DNA of 64,000 bases from Linnemannia schmuckeri (GCA_029449235.1 JANATG010000019.1:1275042-1339041), one strand, 5' to 3'; shown: positions 10,897-23,722, numbered from the stretch's first letter. Translations and numbers: made by a program. Notes: a model not told the origin generated them from the sequence alone.

Positions 10897-13248
10897 CTAT
10901 TCGGTCGTCTCGTAGGGCGAGGGGAGACGGAAGCGCGTATCCAAAAAGTCCTTGAAGAGTGTCCGGATCTCATTCTCCACAACAGGGTCGTCAGGGAAAT
11001 CATCGTTAATGCAGAAGAACGCCTTGTGGTCCCATTTCGCCAAAAGATTGTCGAGATCCTTCTTGGCTCCCTTGGCTCCTTGCAATGCCATAAACGAATA
11101 GTCCGATGTTCCGAGAACATAGTTGTATCGCGCCACCTTCTCGACAACGCTCGCAAACGCCTCCGAGGTCTCGTCTTTTGGCATCCATGCACCCATGCCA
11201 CCTCTGTAGGGATCCTGCATCAGAATCTCAAGAAGACAGTCGCCGCAGTGAAACTCCTTGAATGCCATTCGACTGAATATCCGCTTTCCCTGTTCAGCAG
11301 GCATCCGTGGGTACGTCGGGTCGACAAAGTCTGGGCCGAAGCAAAAGTCGACATCAAGCTTGCATTTTCGATCCTTGGGCGGCTCGTAGTTCCCGTAAGG
11401 GAACTGAGGCAACACGTCTTTGCCATCCCTGCCTTTGTAAGTCGCGGTAGGGATGGTTTTCGAGGTATCCGCATTCCGAAGCAGGTAAGGGAACCCGTCC
11501 AATCCCGATTGCCGATAGAGGGTTGTGCCACTCATGCGGATGCCAATCCTGTCGAGAGTTGCCTTGTGTGCATGGATCATGGTCGGCCGAGAATGCTGTC
11601 GTCGAGCTGATGTCGCTTGGTCTTGGTTCACGTTCCAGATTTTGACCCTATCGATCAGTATCCTGCGCTCCTCCCAATCGAGAATGCCGTCCTGATTCCT
11701 GTCCAAACGATACTGCCAAAAAGACTCTAGCTGTGTCTCCCGCAGCTTCTCCATGATATAGTGGGCCATGAAGAAGGACACATGAATGTCTTTGCCTTGT
11801 CCCTCGCCTCGGAACTGATGCGCGCTGGTCATCCCCAACTCGTCCGGCCAAAGAGACTGGATTTCCTTGAGTATCGAGACGCTGAGAACGTGGATGACGT
11901 GCGCAATGTAAGCACGATGGCGAGGTCCGAACCGCTGGGACAAGAGGTAATTGGAGTATTGAAGAGAATGCCACTCGCCAACAGTGATGGCGTTGGGATC
12001 GAAGGATCGAACGGCAGGAGGGATTAAGAGTGAAGCCTCCATGTGCAAGACGTATCCGTAAAGAGGTGTCCACAGGTCGGAGGGAAGTAATTTCATTCCG
12101 AGAAAGATATCATCGTTCATGTACATGAACTACAGTAGTAAGTGGGAAAGAGTGTATATGAAGCTGTGTATGTTAGGTTCAATGGGTCTCGCAGAGTGTA
12201 TTGTTTGTTTCCACTCCTGTCTATCTCTTGACCACTTGACACTCTTTCGTCTTCTTTGCTCAATTGTGCATGCTGGCATTGAATCTGTGTCGTACAAAGG
12301 AAGAGGAGTGTCGTCAATTGTTCCCGGCTTTCTATCATCCTCGTTTTCGGAAATAAAATCAACAAAAAACAAAACAAGCCATTGGGAAAAAAGAAGCAAC
12401 CATTGGAAAAAAAAAAGGCCATAGCTTATCCCATTGCATCCCTCCCCATGAGCACCATTCGGTCCGTAAAATTATCCTTTTGAACCAGTAAAGTGCCAAC
12501 TGAATAAACTCACAATGTCTGTCAAATCAGGAATGTTCATGAACTGACTTTCGATAGCCAAACTATTGTAGGAGGGCAAGTGGCTGGAGTTGGAAAAGAT
12601 GGTGTTATGGCTGACAATCCGAATGGGCGAGTCGGGTTGTTTCATAAGCCATGAGGGAGTCTGAGGCTTGTTAGGCGCGACTTCGGCGGTGACAAGATGA
12701 ATGCGGCGGAAGAGATGACTAGCATAGTCGATGGTTGACCGAAGTGAATAACGAAGCTCATCCATGTCCCTATATCGCCTTTTGGTGGTGGTGTCGATCT
12801 GCTTGGCATTCTCGCGGAGGGACTTTTGAAACATGGGATGGTTCTTTTGGGACTCGAGCCTCATGCTCTGGAAGAGAGGATCGGAACCATTGACCCAGGT
12901 GTAGACGATATCGTACTTTGTGAGGTCGTCGGTGTGTTGCTCGATATTGCTAGGGTTGAGTGCACGCCAGCGATACCATTGACCCTGCCAGTCTGGGCTG
13001 GCTCTGTATCCTCGGGTGCGCTCTGTGGCTGTGTCGAGCCAATTGGTTGACAAAGGTTTACCCGAGGAGTCCTTTGATAAGGGATCGTTGTTGTTGTCAG
13101 ACGACGACTGACCCTTGAAGGCGTGAAAAACGATCCAGTTGAAGGCGAAGAACGAGACGGAGAGGGCGACGACGATGCATCTTGGTGAGGACCTGCACTG
13201 GTGCCTGTACCTGACCTGAGAGTCAATCGGCGTCCTTATGTACGCCAT
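10897..13248 (-). CDS. Stealth-family glycan phosphotransferase with EF-hand (GNPTAB/Xpt1-like)
   Basis: Two exons (13248..12514, 12129..10897; 384-nt GTGAGT...TAG intron) encode 655 residues. An N-terminal signal anchor (about 24-44, IVVALSVSFFAFNWIVFHAF) suggests a type II Golgi/ER membrane protein. The conserved Stealth blocks are visible: CR1 YDIVYTWVNGSDP; CR2 RYRDMDELRYSLRS, then PSYNSLAIESQFMNIPDLTD; CR3 FMYMNDDIFLG at the exon junction; and a His-rich region toward the C-terminus (FLAKWDHKAFFCINDDF). An EF-hand loop (DRNQDGILDWEE) lies between, as in animal GlcNAc-1-phosphotransferase. The family transfers sugar-1-phosphate from a nucleotide sugar to a glycan. Cryptococcus Xpt1 (xylosyl-phosphate) and animal GNPTAB are the known eukaryotic examples. 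Donor and acceptor here are unknown. Confidence 0.9.
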
Positions 13249-13916
13249 CTGTTCTAAGTGTGTTAAATGAGAGGAGGGTATGAATGTTGATTGTCGATTA
13301 AGTAAATGAACAAAAAGAGGTGGTGTGCAAAAGGAATTGCTGTGAGGGATTTGAAGCTAAGGAAGAAAGAAGAAGTGTAGCGGGTATCGAAAAGAGGCTA
13401 AGGCAGGAAGATAAAGAAGGAAGGGGAAAGAAACGAGTGATAGAAAGAGCAAGAAAAGGAGAGAGCAAAGAAGAGAGACAGGGGATAAAAAGAGGGGTTA
13501 GTGTGGTTTGTGTCGACTCTATTTAATTCAACGGAAGGTGGATTTTCTTGGTTTTCTGTTGTTCTGCGATCATTGTTTGTAGACAGAGAGAAAGAAAAGG
13601 GTCGTTTGAGCCCAGGTACACAGGAGGGGATGTGTAGTGTTTGTGAGAAAGAGGGGCAAGCAAAGCCGGTAGAGAATCAAAGAGAGAGAAATAGAGAGAT
13701 AGAGAGAGAAAGAGAGGTGGAGACGTATTCAAGAGCAAGAGAGGCACTCTTTGCAAATGGCAGTGACGATTAAGAAGAAAAGGGGGCATGTGCATATGAA
13801 AAGACAAGCGGAGGAAGAGGAAGGGTAAAGATAGACTTTTGCTTGGCTTTTTTTGCATCTTTTTCTCATCTTCATTCCATTCTATCTTTATCGCTCTTTC
13901 TTCAAGTTGATACCCC
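13249..13916. promoter_or_regulatory. Divergent promoter region, GA-rich
   Basis: This 668-bp spacer separates the Stealth gene (-) from the METTL22-like gene (+). It is strongly purine-rich on the plus strand (13360-13500) and has an AGAGAGA microsatellite at about 13680-13720. Both 5' leaders are therefore pyrimidine-rich on one strand. No coding region is seen. Confidence 0.4.
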
Positions 13917-15609
13917 ATGGACAAAGCACGCCACCAATGCAATACCGAAGATACAGACAACAATAAAACCAATGCCGACGATGATAACAACGATATCAAC
14001 AACAACACGGATCACAGGCACAAAAGGCAACGGACAACAACAGAAATTATGACCACCAACGAAAACAGGTCTGATCAGGTCGAACATAAAGATGATCATG
14101 ACGATGAAGATCAGACTCATGAGGACGACACTGTGTTGTCAGAGGTCCACATTCACCCCAACAATGGTCCCGTCGACAGGAGGACCATCACCTCAACCTT
14201 CTTTCTCTCCCGCAAGGGTCAACCTATTCTGAACTGTCAGCAGGATAACTCTTCTGACAACAGCAACGAGAACAGCCATCTCAAGGAGCAGGACGACGAT
14301 GAAGACAAAAATGAGGACGAGCATGAGGAGGAGCCCGACCATTGGGACTATTCCGTGGAAATCAAGCATACCATGGGGACGGACCTCCGAGGCGTGGGTA
14401 AGCTTAACAAGGCTTGGTCAATCTACCACGCTGCTCTTCTTTTTTCAACTTGCCACCAATTTGTCGATTGATTTCTCACAGACCCACTTTTTATTCGGGT
14501 TGTTGTTGTCCATTTAGGGTCCCAGGTGTGGATGGGCTGTTTTCTGCTGATCGACTGGATCGTGCACATCCAGGAGCAACTCAACGGCACCACAGTGCTC
14601 GAGTTAGGCGCAGGGACAGGACTCGCCTCTATCGCCGCAAATATCTTAATCGACGTCGATCGGTTATACTGCACGGGTGAGACTCAATACTCTTTCCTTG
14701 TGTACAATCATATATATGTACATACAGGCATGCGCGAGGACGAGGCTGACTCTTGCCTTACATTGCTGATGTAGATTACGATAACGATATCCTGCAGAAC
14801 TGCATGGCCAACGTTGGTCTCAACTGTTTTGCAGACGAGAATGTCATGACTCGGAGGCTGAACTGGTTGATGGACGACCCAATGGAACCCATAAAGGATA
14901 ACCTTAAACCTGACCCCTTTGGTTGGTCCTCTCAGGAGCATCAAGATTGGAAGGATAACGGAGCGTTTATCATTGCCGCTGATGGTACTCCATCCTCTTC
15001 GTACCGTATAAAAAGTATATTGTCGCTAAACTGCAAACCATTCATAACTAACTAGCATATGCTCCTTCTCTGGCCGCGTTATTTTGGGTGAATAGTGGTG
15101 TATGATGACACTCTTACAAACGCACTGGTCGACTGCCTGGAAAAACTACTTTCGGAACCGTTGCCTATCAGTCACCCACGACATTACATTGGTCGCGTTG
15201 CCTACATGACTATGGAAAAGAGGTAACAACGACATCACTACTAGTTAGAAACTGCTGCTACAAAGACATTCAACAAACCTCCATTCGCTGTAATTTTTTT
15301 TTACGCCACTCTTGCTAACCAATGTTTGCGTTAGATATAACTTCTCATTGGATCAGCTGGCGGTGGTTGCTCAGGCATACGAGTACTTCAAGATCCGGAT
15401 AGGGCGATCCTCATTGATTGAGGCCGAGGAGATCGATACATCTACCTTAACCCGCCATTGCGACTATGACCGCAACAAGGAGCTGGTAATCACCACCACT
15501 GCCGTCTTTCTTGTCCACGTTCATCCATTTCTTTCATTATGCAGTCATGCTCACCACCCACGCACATTCTTTGTTCTAGGTGCTTTTCCGGATTGGCTGC
15601 AAAGAATGA
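13917..15609 (+). CDS. METTL22: METTL22-like protein-lysine methyltransferase
   Basis: Six exons (13917..14397, 14518..14676, 14775..14984, 15096..15222, 15335..15485, 15580..15609) give 385 residues ending ELVLFRIGCKE. The first 120 residues are polar and Asp/Asn/His-rich. The methyltransferase fold follows: a VWMGCFLLIDWI block, motif I VLELGAGTGLASI (SAM-binding), an acidic Asp in YCTDYDNDIL, a LNWLMDD segment, and post-motif II FIIAADVVYDD in place of the DxxY catalytic-type motif. MTMEKRYNFSLDQL closely matches the family pattern (SVEKRLNFTL). Family 16 methyltransferases of this type methylate lysines on specific proteins; human METTL22 acts on Kin17. The exact substrate here is not visible. 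The gene precedes the YjbQ gene on the same strand by only 167 bp. Confidence 0.88.
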
Positions 15610-15776
15610 CGTTCCGCCACCAAATTCAGATTTTCGAGCTTACCTTTCGGCCACCATTTCTTTGTAAATTTTTCCCCACAGTCGGCCAACACACAAAAAA
15701 ATCCTTCGACCCTATAACCTTCCTTCTCTTTCTGATCACTCACTCTCATTCACAACCAACAACACACTTACACATA

Positions 15777-16458
15777 ATGTCTTGGGCACAAACGGAGATT
15801 CGACTGCCAGCGAAGCAACGCGGCTGCCACTTGGTTACACGCGAGATTGAAAAGCAACTGCCAGAGCTTAAGCAATTCTCCGTCGGCATGGCCAACATCT
15901 TTTGTAAGGCGGGAGCAAGGGAACCCATGTGACATTCTATGAATGAATGAACACTTTCTCAAAACAGCGAGGACTAAAACTTCTACTTTTGCTTCTTATT
16001 AGTGCAACACACCTCGGCCTCATTGACGCTGAATGAGAACGCAGACCCAGATGTCCGGGTGGATATGGAGATGGCATTGAACAAGATTGCACCCGAGAAC
16101 ATGCCCTTCATTCACACGGACGAGGGTCCCGACGACATGCCTGGTCACCTCAAGAGCTCCCTCATGGGGGTCTCACTTAACATTCCCATCACTAAAGGTC
16201 GCCTCAACCTCGGAATGTGGCAAGGGTACAGTACTCGTGTTCCGTAGAAGGATATGCTTTGCTCATACAAGCTGTGTTCATTTTCTGCTGTCCTGATTGA
16301 TCCCCTTATTTTCATCCTCCTTCTTTACATCGTATGTTTGCACTCCCCCTCGCCCCCTTTCCTTTCAATGTAATAGAATCTGGCTGTGCGAGCACCGCAA
16401 CCATGCCTCTGGACGTAGGATCGTCGTTACGATGCAGGGCGAGAAGAACCAAAAGTAG
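15777..16458 (+). CDS. YjbQ/UPF0047 family protein
   Basis: Three exons (15777..15903, 16003..16225, 16377..16458) encode 143 residues, the normal full length. It begins MSWAQTEIRLPAKQRGCHLVT and carries the family hallmark LQHTSASLTLNENADPDVRVDME (His and Asn residues for metal or phosphate binding), followed by HTDEGPDDMPGHLKSSLMG and LGMWQGIWLCEHR. Bacterial and archaeal members have been linked to weak thiamine-phosphate synthase-like activity. The cellular role in fungi is unclear, so I give no gene name. Every intron falls inside conserved blocks, and the splice joins restore them exactly, which makes the model secure. Confidence 0.92.
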
Positions 16459-16704
16459 ACGTAATACTGGTTACAACTCACGCACAAGATCCAAGACAGA
16501 GTTAGACGAATAAAAACTGTTGTGTCACTACACGTGACTTGACACTGTACTCAACGGACAGTGACTTTTTTTCTTATCAATGACTGACTCGTTGAACAAG
16601 TTAAATCTTTTTGACCATGCATCCCTCTTCAGGAACGTTCGCCATTCACACAGCAGGAAGGCAACATCACTAAACATAGAAAGATAGACTCGCAGCGCTA
16701 CCGA

Positions 16705-18422
16705 ATGACTACAGCTGCCAGTTTGCCATTGGCTTGTCTCAGGAATGTAGGACGAGGCATGAAGGCGTTGTCACAGACCTCCAGGGCTCCTTACCTGATC
16801 TCAACGAAGGCACTTTCTTCTTTTGTCATGCCAGTATCGACGACAAAAACAAGGACATGGACAACGACACAATTTGACAAACAATTTTCTTCGGTGACTG
16901 CATTGGACTATGAGTACGAGGTGGATCATCTTGTTATCGGCGCAGGAGTAGTTGGCTTGGCGATTGCAGAGAGATTGGCGGCAAGAGGAGGGGGGTCGAC
17001 CTTATTAGTTGACAAGAATGAGGCTGTTGGGCAAGAGACAAGGTACCTGGTCACAGCGAATTCTTATCAACACAAGCTCCAATACATTGAGAAAACTAGA
17101 GTGACTAATAAGGCGCTCCTCCAATTGCCATTTCTCTAACAGTTCAAGGAATAGCGAAGTCATTCACGCAGGACTCTACTACCCACCCGACTCCTTGAAG
17201 ACGAAACTCTGCATTCGAGGAAACGAGATGATGTACGATCTATGTGAGCGATACAACGTCGAGCACCAGCAGATTACCAAATGGGTTGTCGGTCAAACTG
17301 AATCTGATCTCGAGTATCTGGAGAATCTGTCTAAAAAGGCAGACAAGCTGCTACCACGGACAAAGCGCATGCCAGGACCACCTACGTTTTTGCTGAGTCA
17401 GGAGGAGATGCGCGTTCAGGAACCGTTTGTAAAAGGAAAGGTTGCATTGGTGTCGCCTAGAACCGGGATTGTCGATGTTCATGGACTGATGCAGCTTTTG
17501 GAGACAAGGGTTCAGGATCATGGGGGAGACCTTGTTCTTCAGTGCGAGGTCAGAGGGCTGGAAAAGTTGGCCAGTGGTGGCTTCAAGGTCTTGATGGATA
17601 CTCCTGCAGGACCTGTGGCTGTCAAAGCAGCGACGGTCATCAACAGTGCTGGGTTGCACTCGGATAAGGTGTACAACATGTTGCAATGGCCCTCTGTGCT
17701 GCCAACTGCAACAGCGACAGAGACATTGGCTAGGGATCATTCGGGTCTGAAAGACGCAAGTCTTGCTGATCTGAATCCGACGAACTTTGAGTCGCCATTG
17801 CCTCCATTGAAGCTTCACTACTGTAAGGGCCATTATTATGGCTACTCAGGGAAGGCTCTGGTGTCGCGACTGATCTACCCTGTCCCCGATAAGAATCTGA
17901 CGGGTCTCGGGACTCACCTGACTCTGGACTTGGCTGGACGGATGCGTTTCGGTCCAGACGTGCTATATGTTGATGATCCTTATGATTACTCGATCAACCC
18001 ATTAGCTGTGGGCTCGACATCATCGATGAAAACGGTCTCTCAAGTTATTCAGACGTATTTACCATCTATCAAGTCGTCTTCACTTTACGCTGACTATGCC
18101 GGTATCAGGTAACTGCTCCCCCTATTCTTTACTTGTTAATTGTGGGGCGGGGGAGGGGGGGGGGGGATATTTCTATTGTGATAATTCACCTATCACATTC
18201 AATACGGAGACTTATTGAGACCTTGGTCTAATTCTTCAAACCTGTATGTATATGTGCGTGCACGATCGATTCGTTAGACCAAAGCTTGCAGGGCCAGGAG
18301 AGCCATTCCGAGACTTTATTATTCACCACCACGATGGGTTTGTGAACCTTATGGGGATCGAGAGTCCCGGGTTGACATCATCACTGGCCATTGCGGAATA
18401 TGTCGAGACTCTTCTCTACTAG
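16705..18422 (+). CDS. L2HGDH: L-2-hydroxyglutarate dehydrogenase, mitochondrial
   Basis: Three exons (16705..17042, 17143..18108, 18278..18422) encode 482 residues. The N-terminus is basic, Ser/Thr-rich and free of acidic residues for about 55 residues, as expected for a mitochondrial presequence. The FAD-binding Rossmann motif follows (VDHLVIGAGVVGLAIAERLA), then SRNSEVIHAGLYYP across the first splice site, which is a signature of the DAO/L2HGDH family. The middle carries VSPRTGIVDVHGLM and NSAGLHSD, then KGHYYGYSG and the LTGLGTHLTLDL block. The C-terminus has HHHDGFVNLMGIESPGLTSSLAIAEYV, the usual flavin-contacting end. The enzyme oxidises the metabolic by-product L-2-hydroxyglutarate to 2-oxoglutarate (metabolite repair), passing electrons through FAD. 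Confidence 0.94.
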
Positions 18423-21218
18423 AATCTTCTCTCGAATTGCATTTCAAACAACTACCATACACAAGCAAAAGAAAAAGCAAACAAGCAAACAAGCAAGTGA
18501 AATGAATTATCCGTAGGTCCTAGAAACAAAACTGGAATCACCAATGCACCCTTCCTACTCCTTGGCTATTGCGTTCTTTTAACCCCTGGACATCAGTCGG
18601 TGCAAACAAATGTTTGCGACTTGTGTATGTGCGTTCCACTCGGAAACTTGCGCTCTTTTTCATTTGCATCGATAATTAAGCATGCAGATTAACGTCCAAT
18701 TCATAAGCGAAATGAAAGCTCTGAGAGCGATGGACCCGCGAAACGGAGGACCACAACTTTGTTACTCCTCTTCTTTTTGACAAAGAAAAAAGGGTGAGAT
18801 GGAAGAAATTTCGCACAGTTTTTCATGTATTTCTTTACTGTAAATCACGACTACGACCATGACTACGGCCGACCATCGCCACAGGCCATTTCACGACTTT
18901 TGCACCCTTATTTCGTTTTTTTCCTCATCTCTATCTTATTTTTTCTCCGACTGGGGGCAGTCGTTTTGTTTGCCTATCAACAGATCAAAGGTGGTCTTTT
19001 GCCAATTAATGAAGAGAGAGGAAAGAGCAAGATTGGCAATGAAAATGATGAGCCCTTGCTCGGTAAGCTGGCTCTCTTCTACCCACTCTTTGTCTCTCAC
19101 TTGCCGCCTTTTCGACAATGAAATTTGTGTTGAGATAGACCTCCCGGTCACTGGTTTGTTGCAAATGTGTATAAAGTGCTCTCAACATCTCCCTCCGTCG
19201 TTGGGCCCATTTGGAGATTTTTGCTTTATTACCTCTCATTTTTTTTTTTTTTTTTTTTGCGGTTGAGAGCCACAAGTGCGGACTTTAGCAGTTATTCTTC
19301 CGAGCGCGCTTTTCCTTTGACTTCCCTTTGTCTCTCTTTGCTCTCTCCAGTTTATTGTCCTTAGCACCTTTTTTTGCTAGGAGATGGGAAACAGATACCC
19401 TTCCTTTTCTCGCGGTGGTAGAGTTCAGGAAAGAAGAGGGGAATTGTGTTTTTTTTTTTTTTGACACAGGGTTTGATTGCAATCAAGAGCTAGTGCCGTT
19501 GTTGTGGAATGAACTCTGTGGAACGCTTCTCGGCCTTCTCTTCCCTCTTCTCTTCCTTCCCTCGTGTTCTTTCTTCCCGCTCATCGCTTTCGTTGCTTAT
19601 TAGTCCACACTCTTGGTTGCCATCACCTATAGGCTTCACCCCCCACCAGAGCCGGAGACAAACTGAATGTGTAATGCAGAACATATTTTTTGTGACCCAT
19701 CTCTAGTTCTCACATCATCTCCAACCTTCCTCCAGACGATAACAAAAAGAGAAGCATGAAGTGAACATAAAGCAAAAATTAAGGATAAACATGCAGTATG
19801 CTAGTCCCAAACAAATCCCACCAAGGGCTACAGTAAGCCAAGCCATTCCAGAAGTTCTTTTGCATTTGCTCCCTGTTCTTGAGTAGCATTTGTATCACAT
19901 ACCTTGCTTTCTATTTTTTTTTTTTTTTTTTTTTTTTTGGCCACACCTTGTGTGTATCTTGCTTGACACAATCTCAATTAAACACACATAAAGCAATTTT
20001 TGGCACTAAAATGTGCACTGTCGAGTTTGACTAGTCCAGTTCTCAGGGGAGATGGAATAAAACAAATAAAAACGAATGATATCCAATCTTGTAAGCACAA
20101 GGTGGGAAGAAGGTAAGGGAGACAAGAGAGGAAGTCTTATCGACATAATTGTAAGGAAATAGAGAGATGGGCTGCGACAATGATGAAAGGAAGGTACGGC
20201 ACTCCAAAGAGATGACGATGATCGAAGGAGGAAGGTGCATGGCCTCCTTTTATTTCTGGTTGTATTTCAGGAACAGGGCATTGTGTTTAAGTGACGGTAT
20301 ATTATTGCTCTGAGTAACAAGCCAGAAACAAGCGAGAAAACGAACGGGCTATGGTGAGAAATATAAGGGGAATGTTGTATACCAAGGGAAAGGGGATGGG
20401 TCGAGTGGGCCTGGAACTGGGAAATGGAGTGGACCTAGGCCTTAATTATTTTCAAGCACGACACCCCTGCCTTGCTCTCGTTGTTGTCGACTGTCGAGTC
20501 TGTGAGCTGAGCATTTTGAGGTACATGGACCACTTTACACCCTCTTCCTCGTCTTCCACGAAACTAAAATTTCTCTTTATCATTCCTCTTGGTCAGTTGG
20601 AGTAGTCAGTTGGTTAGTTGGGTGGTTGTCTTTTTTTTTTTTTTTTTAATTTTTTTTTGTTTGTCGACATTAGAGTTTTTTTTCAGTTCGATTACTTTCT
20701 CTTTTCATTTGGCTAGGGTTGAGCAGGAAAGTAGGAGGGAGAGAGAATGGTGAACTTACAGTTCTGCCGTAACGACCGACATCTCTCTCAATTTCGCACT
20801 AATAAACGAACAATTGACAACGGCATTGAACGAAAAACAAACGATAACAAAACTATGACCAAAGAGTGAATGGAGCAAACAACAGGCAACGAGTTCTTGC
20901 TTATTACCCCGGAGAACGAAGGAGAAAATCGTTTAAAAAGAACGACAATGTCCGCGCACCGCCCCGTTTTTTCTTCTCTTCTTTTTTTCTTTCGTTTGTC
21001 CTTCACTCCCCCTCCTTAACCATCCCTCTCATCAATCTTCACACAACCATCCGTGGTTATTCCTTCCCCTTCCCTCGCTTGAACGGCACACCCCCCACTT
21101 GATTGACATCAACTGCACCTTCCTTACCCACTCACCTTCACTCCCTCGACTCTTTCCACTCCGAACCAACTTTCACCTTCACCTCCTCTTCCCTTTTCAC
21201 AAAAATCGTCCTTTCGTC
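18423..21218. other. 2.8-kb gene-poor stretch
   Basis: This is the longest unexplained single-copy interval in the window. It contains long pyrimidine-rich tracts (18880-19560, 20980-21200), T homopolymers (about 19240-19258, 19915-19938, 20631-20660) and a short AAGCAAACAAGCAAACAAGCAAG repeat (about 18474-18496). I found no frame with family motifs on either strand and no run of splice-linked frames. The right end is presumably the promoter of the LPMO-like gene. An RNA gene or an unrecognised small protein cannot be excluded. Confidence 0.5.
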
Positions 21219-23216
21219 ATGAAGATTGCTACTGGTCTCATCGTCCTTGTCTCGATGGTCGCTTCGGCCACCGCACACATGGCTATGCTTTACCCCACCC
21301 CCCGTGGAGGCTACGGTACTAAGCAGTACAACGGCCGCATCCACGTAAGTCTCTCCTTCTCCTCGTCTACTTCCTCCTCCTTGGTTCACACCTATTTCTT
21401 TTCTCCCTTTCATTGCTGCGTATCCATACGTGGATATGTGGTACATTCCCTAGACCATAATAACCAAGTGTCATTTTCAGGCACCATCAGTTACCTGAAA
21501 CATGAATTTATTTACCCGACACCTTAATCTCGAGTGTCTCTCGATCCCATCCGCACTTCACCACTCACTCGCTCACGCACTCAGCACCTCTTCACGAACA
21601 AACAACCGCCACACACTTCCCAGACACACTAGGAGAGAGAGACGTACAAACGGCCTCATTTCGACCTAATTCAATTGAAAGAAAAAAAAAACCAACATAT
21701 TCGGCAAGGAAGACAATCATTTTTATGCTACTAACCCGCAGAAAGGATATCCCGAAGGATAGTCTATCGTGTGTGTTGTGTGTGTTCACTCTTGTGTTGC
21801 TTACACGCGTTCTATGGTGGCACAAACATTGCAGCTGCATATGCAATCAATAACCACTGCAATGAACTGGATAAACAGTCCATATCTGTCTCTGTTCTAT
21901 TCCAATTCTTCCACCTCCACTTTCCTTTTCTGATTGTGAGCTGAATATCGACCCCCAGCCCAGCAGTCCATACTCATACATCGTCCTGCTTTGGTTGACA
22001 TAATATTCTCCTTTCTCTCCACATCCATGGCTTCACTCAGTGCTCACTTTGTCCTCAGCAGCATAATACTTACTATTGTTTGTAACACTAATCATTCAAT
22101 TCCTCCTTATACAAAAATAGACGTTCATTGGCTACAAGGATAGCAAGTGGACCCAGCGCTTCCCCTGTGGTGGATACGCTCCCGGCCCCGTCACCAAGCT
22201 GAAGGCTGGTCAGATTGTCCCTGTCCGCTTCTTGGCCTCGTCCATGAACTCCAAGGCCATTAAGACCCAGCCCAAGCCCACCAGCTCCAGCAAGCAGTTC
22301 TCCCAGGCTCGCCACGGTGGCGGTACCGTAAGTTCACTCCCCCTCTTTACTCGGCCTCTTCACCTTGATTATTGTTGGGTGTTGCTATTGACGATAATAA
22401 TTGAGCTCAGCAATTGTTCTGTGCGTATGGTCCTTTTGGACAAATGATAACCCCTCCTCTCCAAATTACAAAAACTCTAACGTATTTCTCTTCCTTCCAT
22501 CTTTGTTCTCTCTCTCTTTCTTTTTTCTTGTGTTCTTATTTACTTTGTGATAATTGATAATAATGGAACATTTCCGGGGTTTCTAGTGCGAGTTCTCGCT
22601 CTCGTACGATGGTGGAAAGACCTACCACTTGATCGGCAGATATACTAAGACCTGCCCCGATGGTAAGCTGCTTTTTCTGTGTTTGTGGGTCAAATGCAAT
22701 TGAAACCTACCTATATTACTTTCTGGATGACACGCATACAGAGCATGTTCTAACCCGCGTGTGCGTCCTGTATATGTGTGATATAGCCTACTACCGGTGG
22801 CCTGTCAAGATCCCCAAGAACGCTCCTACCTGCAAGAAGAGCAAGAACAAGTGCTTGTTCGTCTGGAGGTATGTCAGCCCTCCTTTTATACCGTTGTAGA
22901 CAATGAACGAACCAACATCCCTGCTTTTTTTCTCTTCATTTGCCATATACTAACCACCGCCGCCTCTGTTTTCAAAACAACCACATGTAAAAATAGCTGG
23001 ACCGCCAACATTCTTCCCCAGTACTACCACAACTGCGCCGATATCGAGTTGTCCGGCAGATCCTCCGGTGGCAAGTTGCCCAACAAGAGGATCGCCATCG
23101 TCGACTTCAACGGCTACAAGAGGAACGTTAAGGCTCCTGGTGACGGCAACAACCACAAGTCTGGTGGTGGTCCCTCCAAGAAGGAGATTGCCTGGAACAC
23201 CGACGACAAGTACTAA
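21219..23216 (+). CDS. Secreted LPMO-like copper enzyme (lytic polysaccharide monooxygenase family)
   Basis: Five exons (21219..21344, 22121..22327, 22587..22662, 22787..22868, 22997..23216) encode 236 residues. A 19-residue signal peptide (MKIATGLIVLVSMVASATA) leaves His20 as the mature N-terminus (HMAMLYPTPRGG), the hallmark of the copper histidine brace. The second His is H107 in ARHGGGTCEFSLSYDGGKT, the usual HGGG-C context of chitin-active families such as AA11. LFVWSWTA and YYHNCADIEL supply the conserved Trp and axial Tyr region. Six Cys remain in the mature protein. A Lys/Gly-rich polar tail follows. These enzymes oxidatively cleave chitin or other polysaccharides outside the cell or in the wall. 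Substrate and exact AA family are not certain. Intron 1 (776 nt) is much longer than any other intron in the window. Confidence 0.85.
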
Positions 23217-23722
23217 GATCTGTGCTTTGTCTTCCTTGTTCACTTCGCAACCCTTTACCCCGGGTTACGATGACCTTTTCTTGTTCCTTTCTTTTTTGTT
23301 CGTGTTTCTATTTCATACACTCCCCTTTTTAAGCTGCTATCTTTTGTTCCTGGATGTAGTGCACAATGGGGACAAGACAGAGCAGTATAACAGAAAAAAA
23401 AATGTTCCCTTCTCTTTTAATGCTCCTGTTTTACTCTTGCAACTCACTTTTCTCTCTTTCTTTAAACAACGTCATGTTGAAAACCAAAAGTACACTGCTC
23501 CCTGGCGGAAAAAAGAACTTTCGGTATAACATGTGTTTGTTTTAACGAAAAAGGGAGAGGAAGTTGACGTATGTAAAAACAAAACAATAAAAAAAACTCT
23601 TGTCTGGCACAAACCAAGGTTACAGTTTTGAAAGGTGTGAAGGGTATGCTATGATGTCTGTATTATTGCTTCTTTGCTTTTGGTTGTTTTCTGTGCTTGA
23701 TCGTCGATCTACGAGAAAAAAT
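23217..23722. other. Convergent 3' flanks
   Basis: The LPMO-like gene (+) and the FAM114-like gene (-) converge on this 506-bp stretch. It holds T-rich downstream sequence and an AATAAAAAAA string at about 23586 that could act as a poly(A) signal. No gene is seen. Confidence 0.5.
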
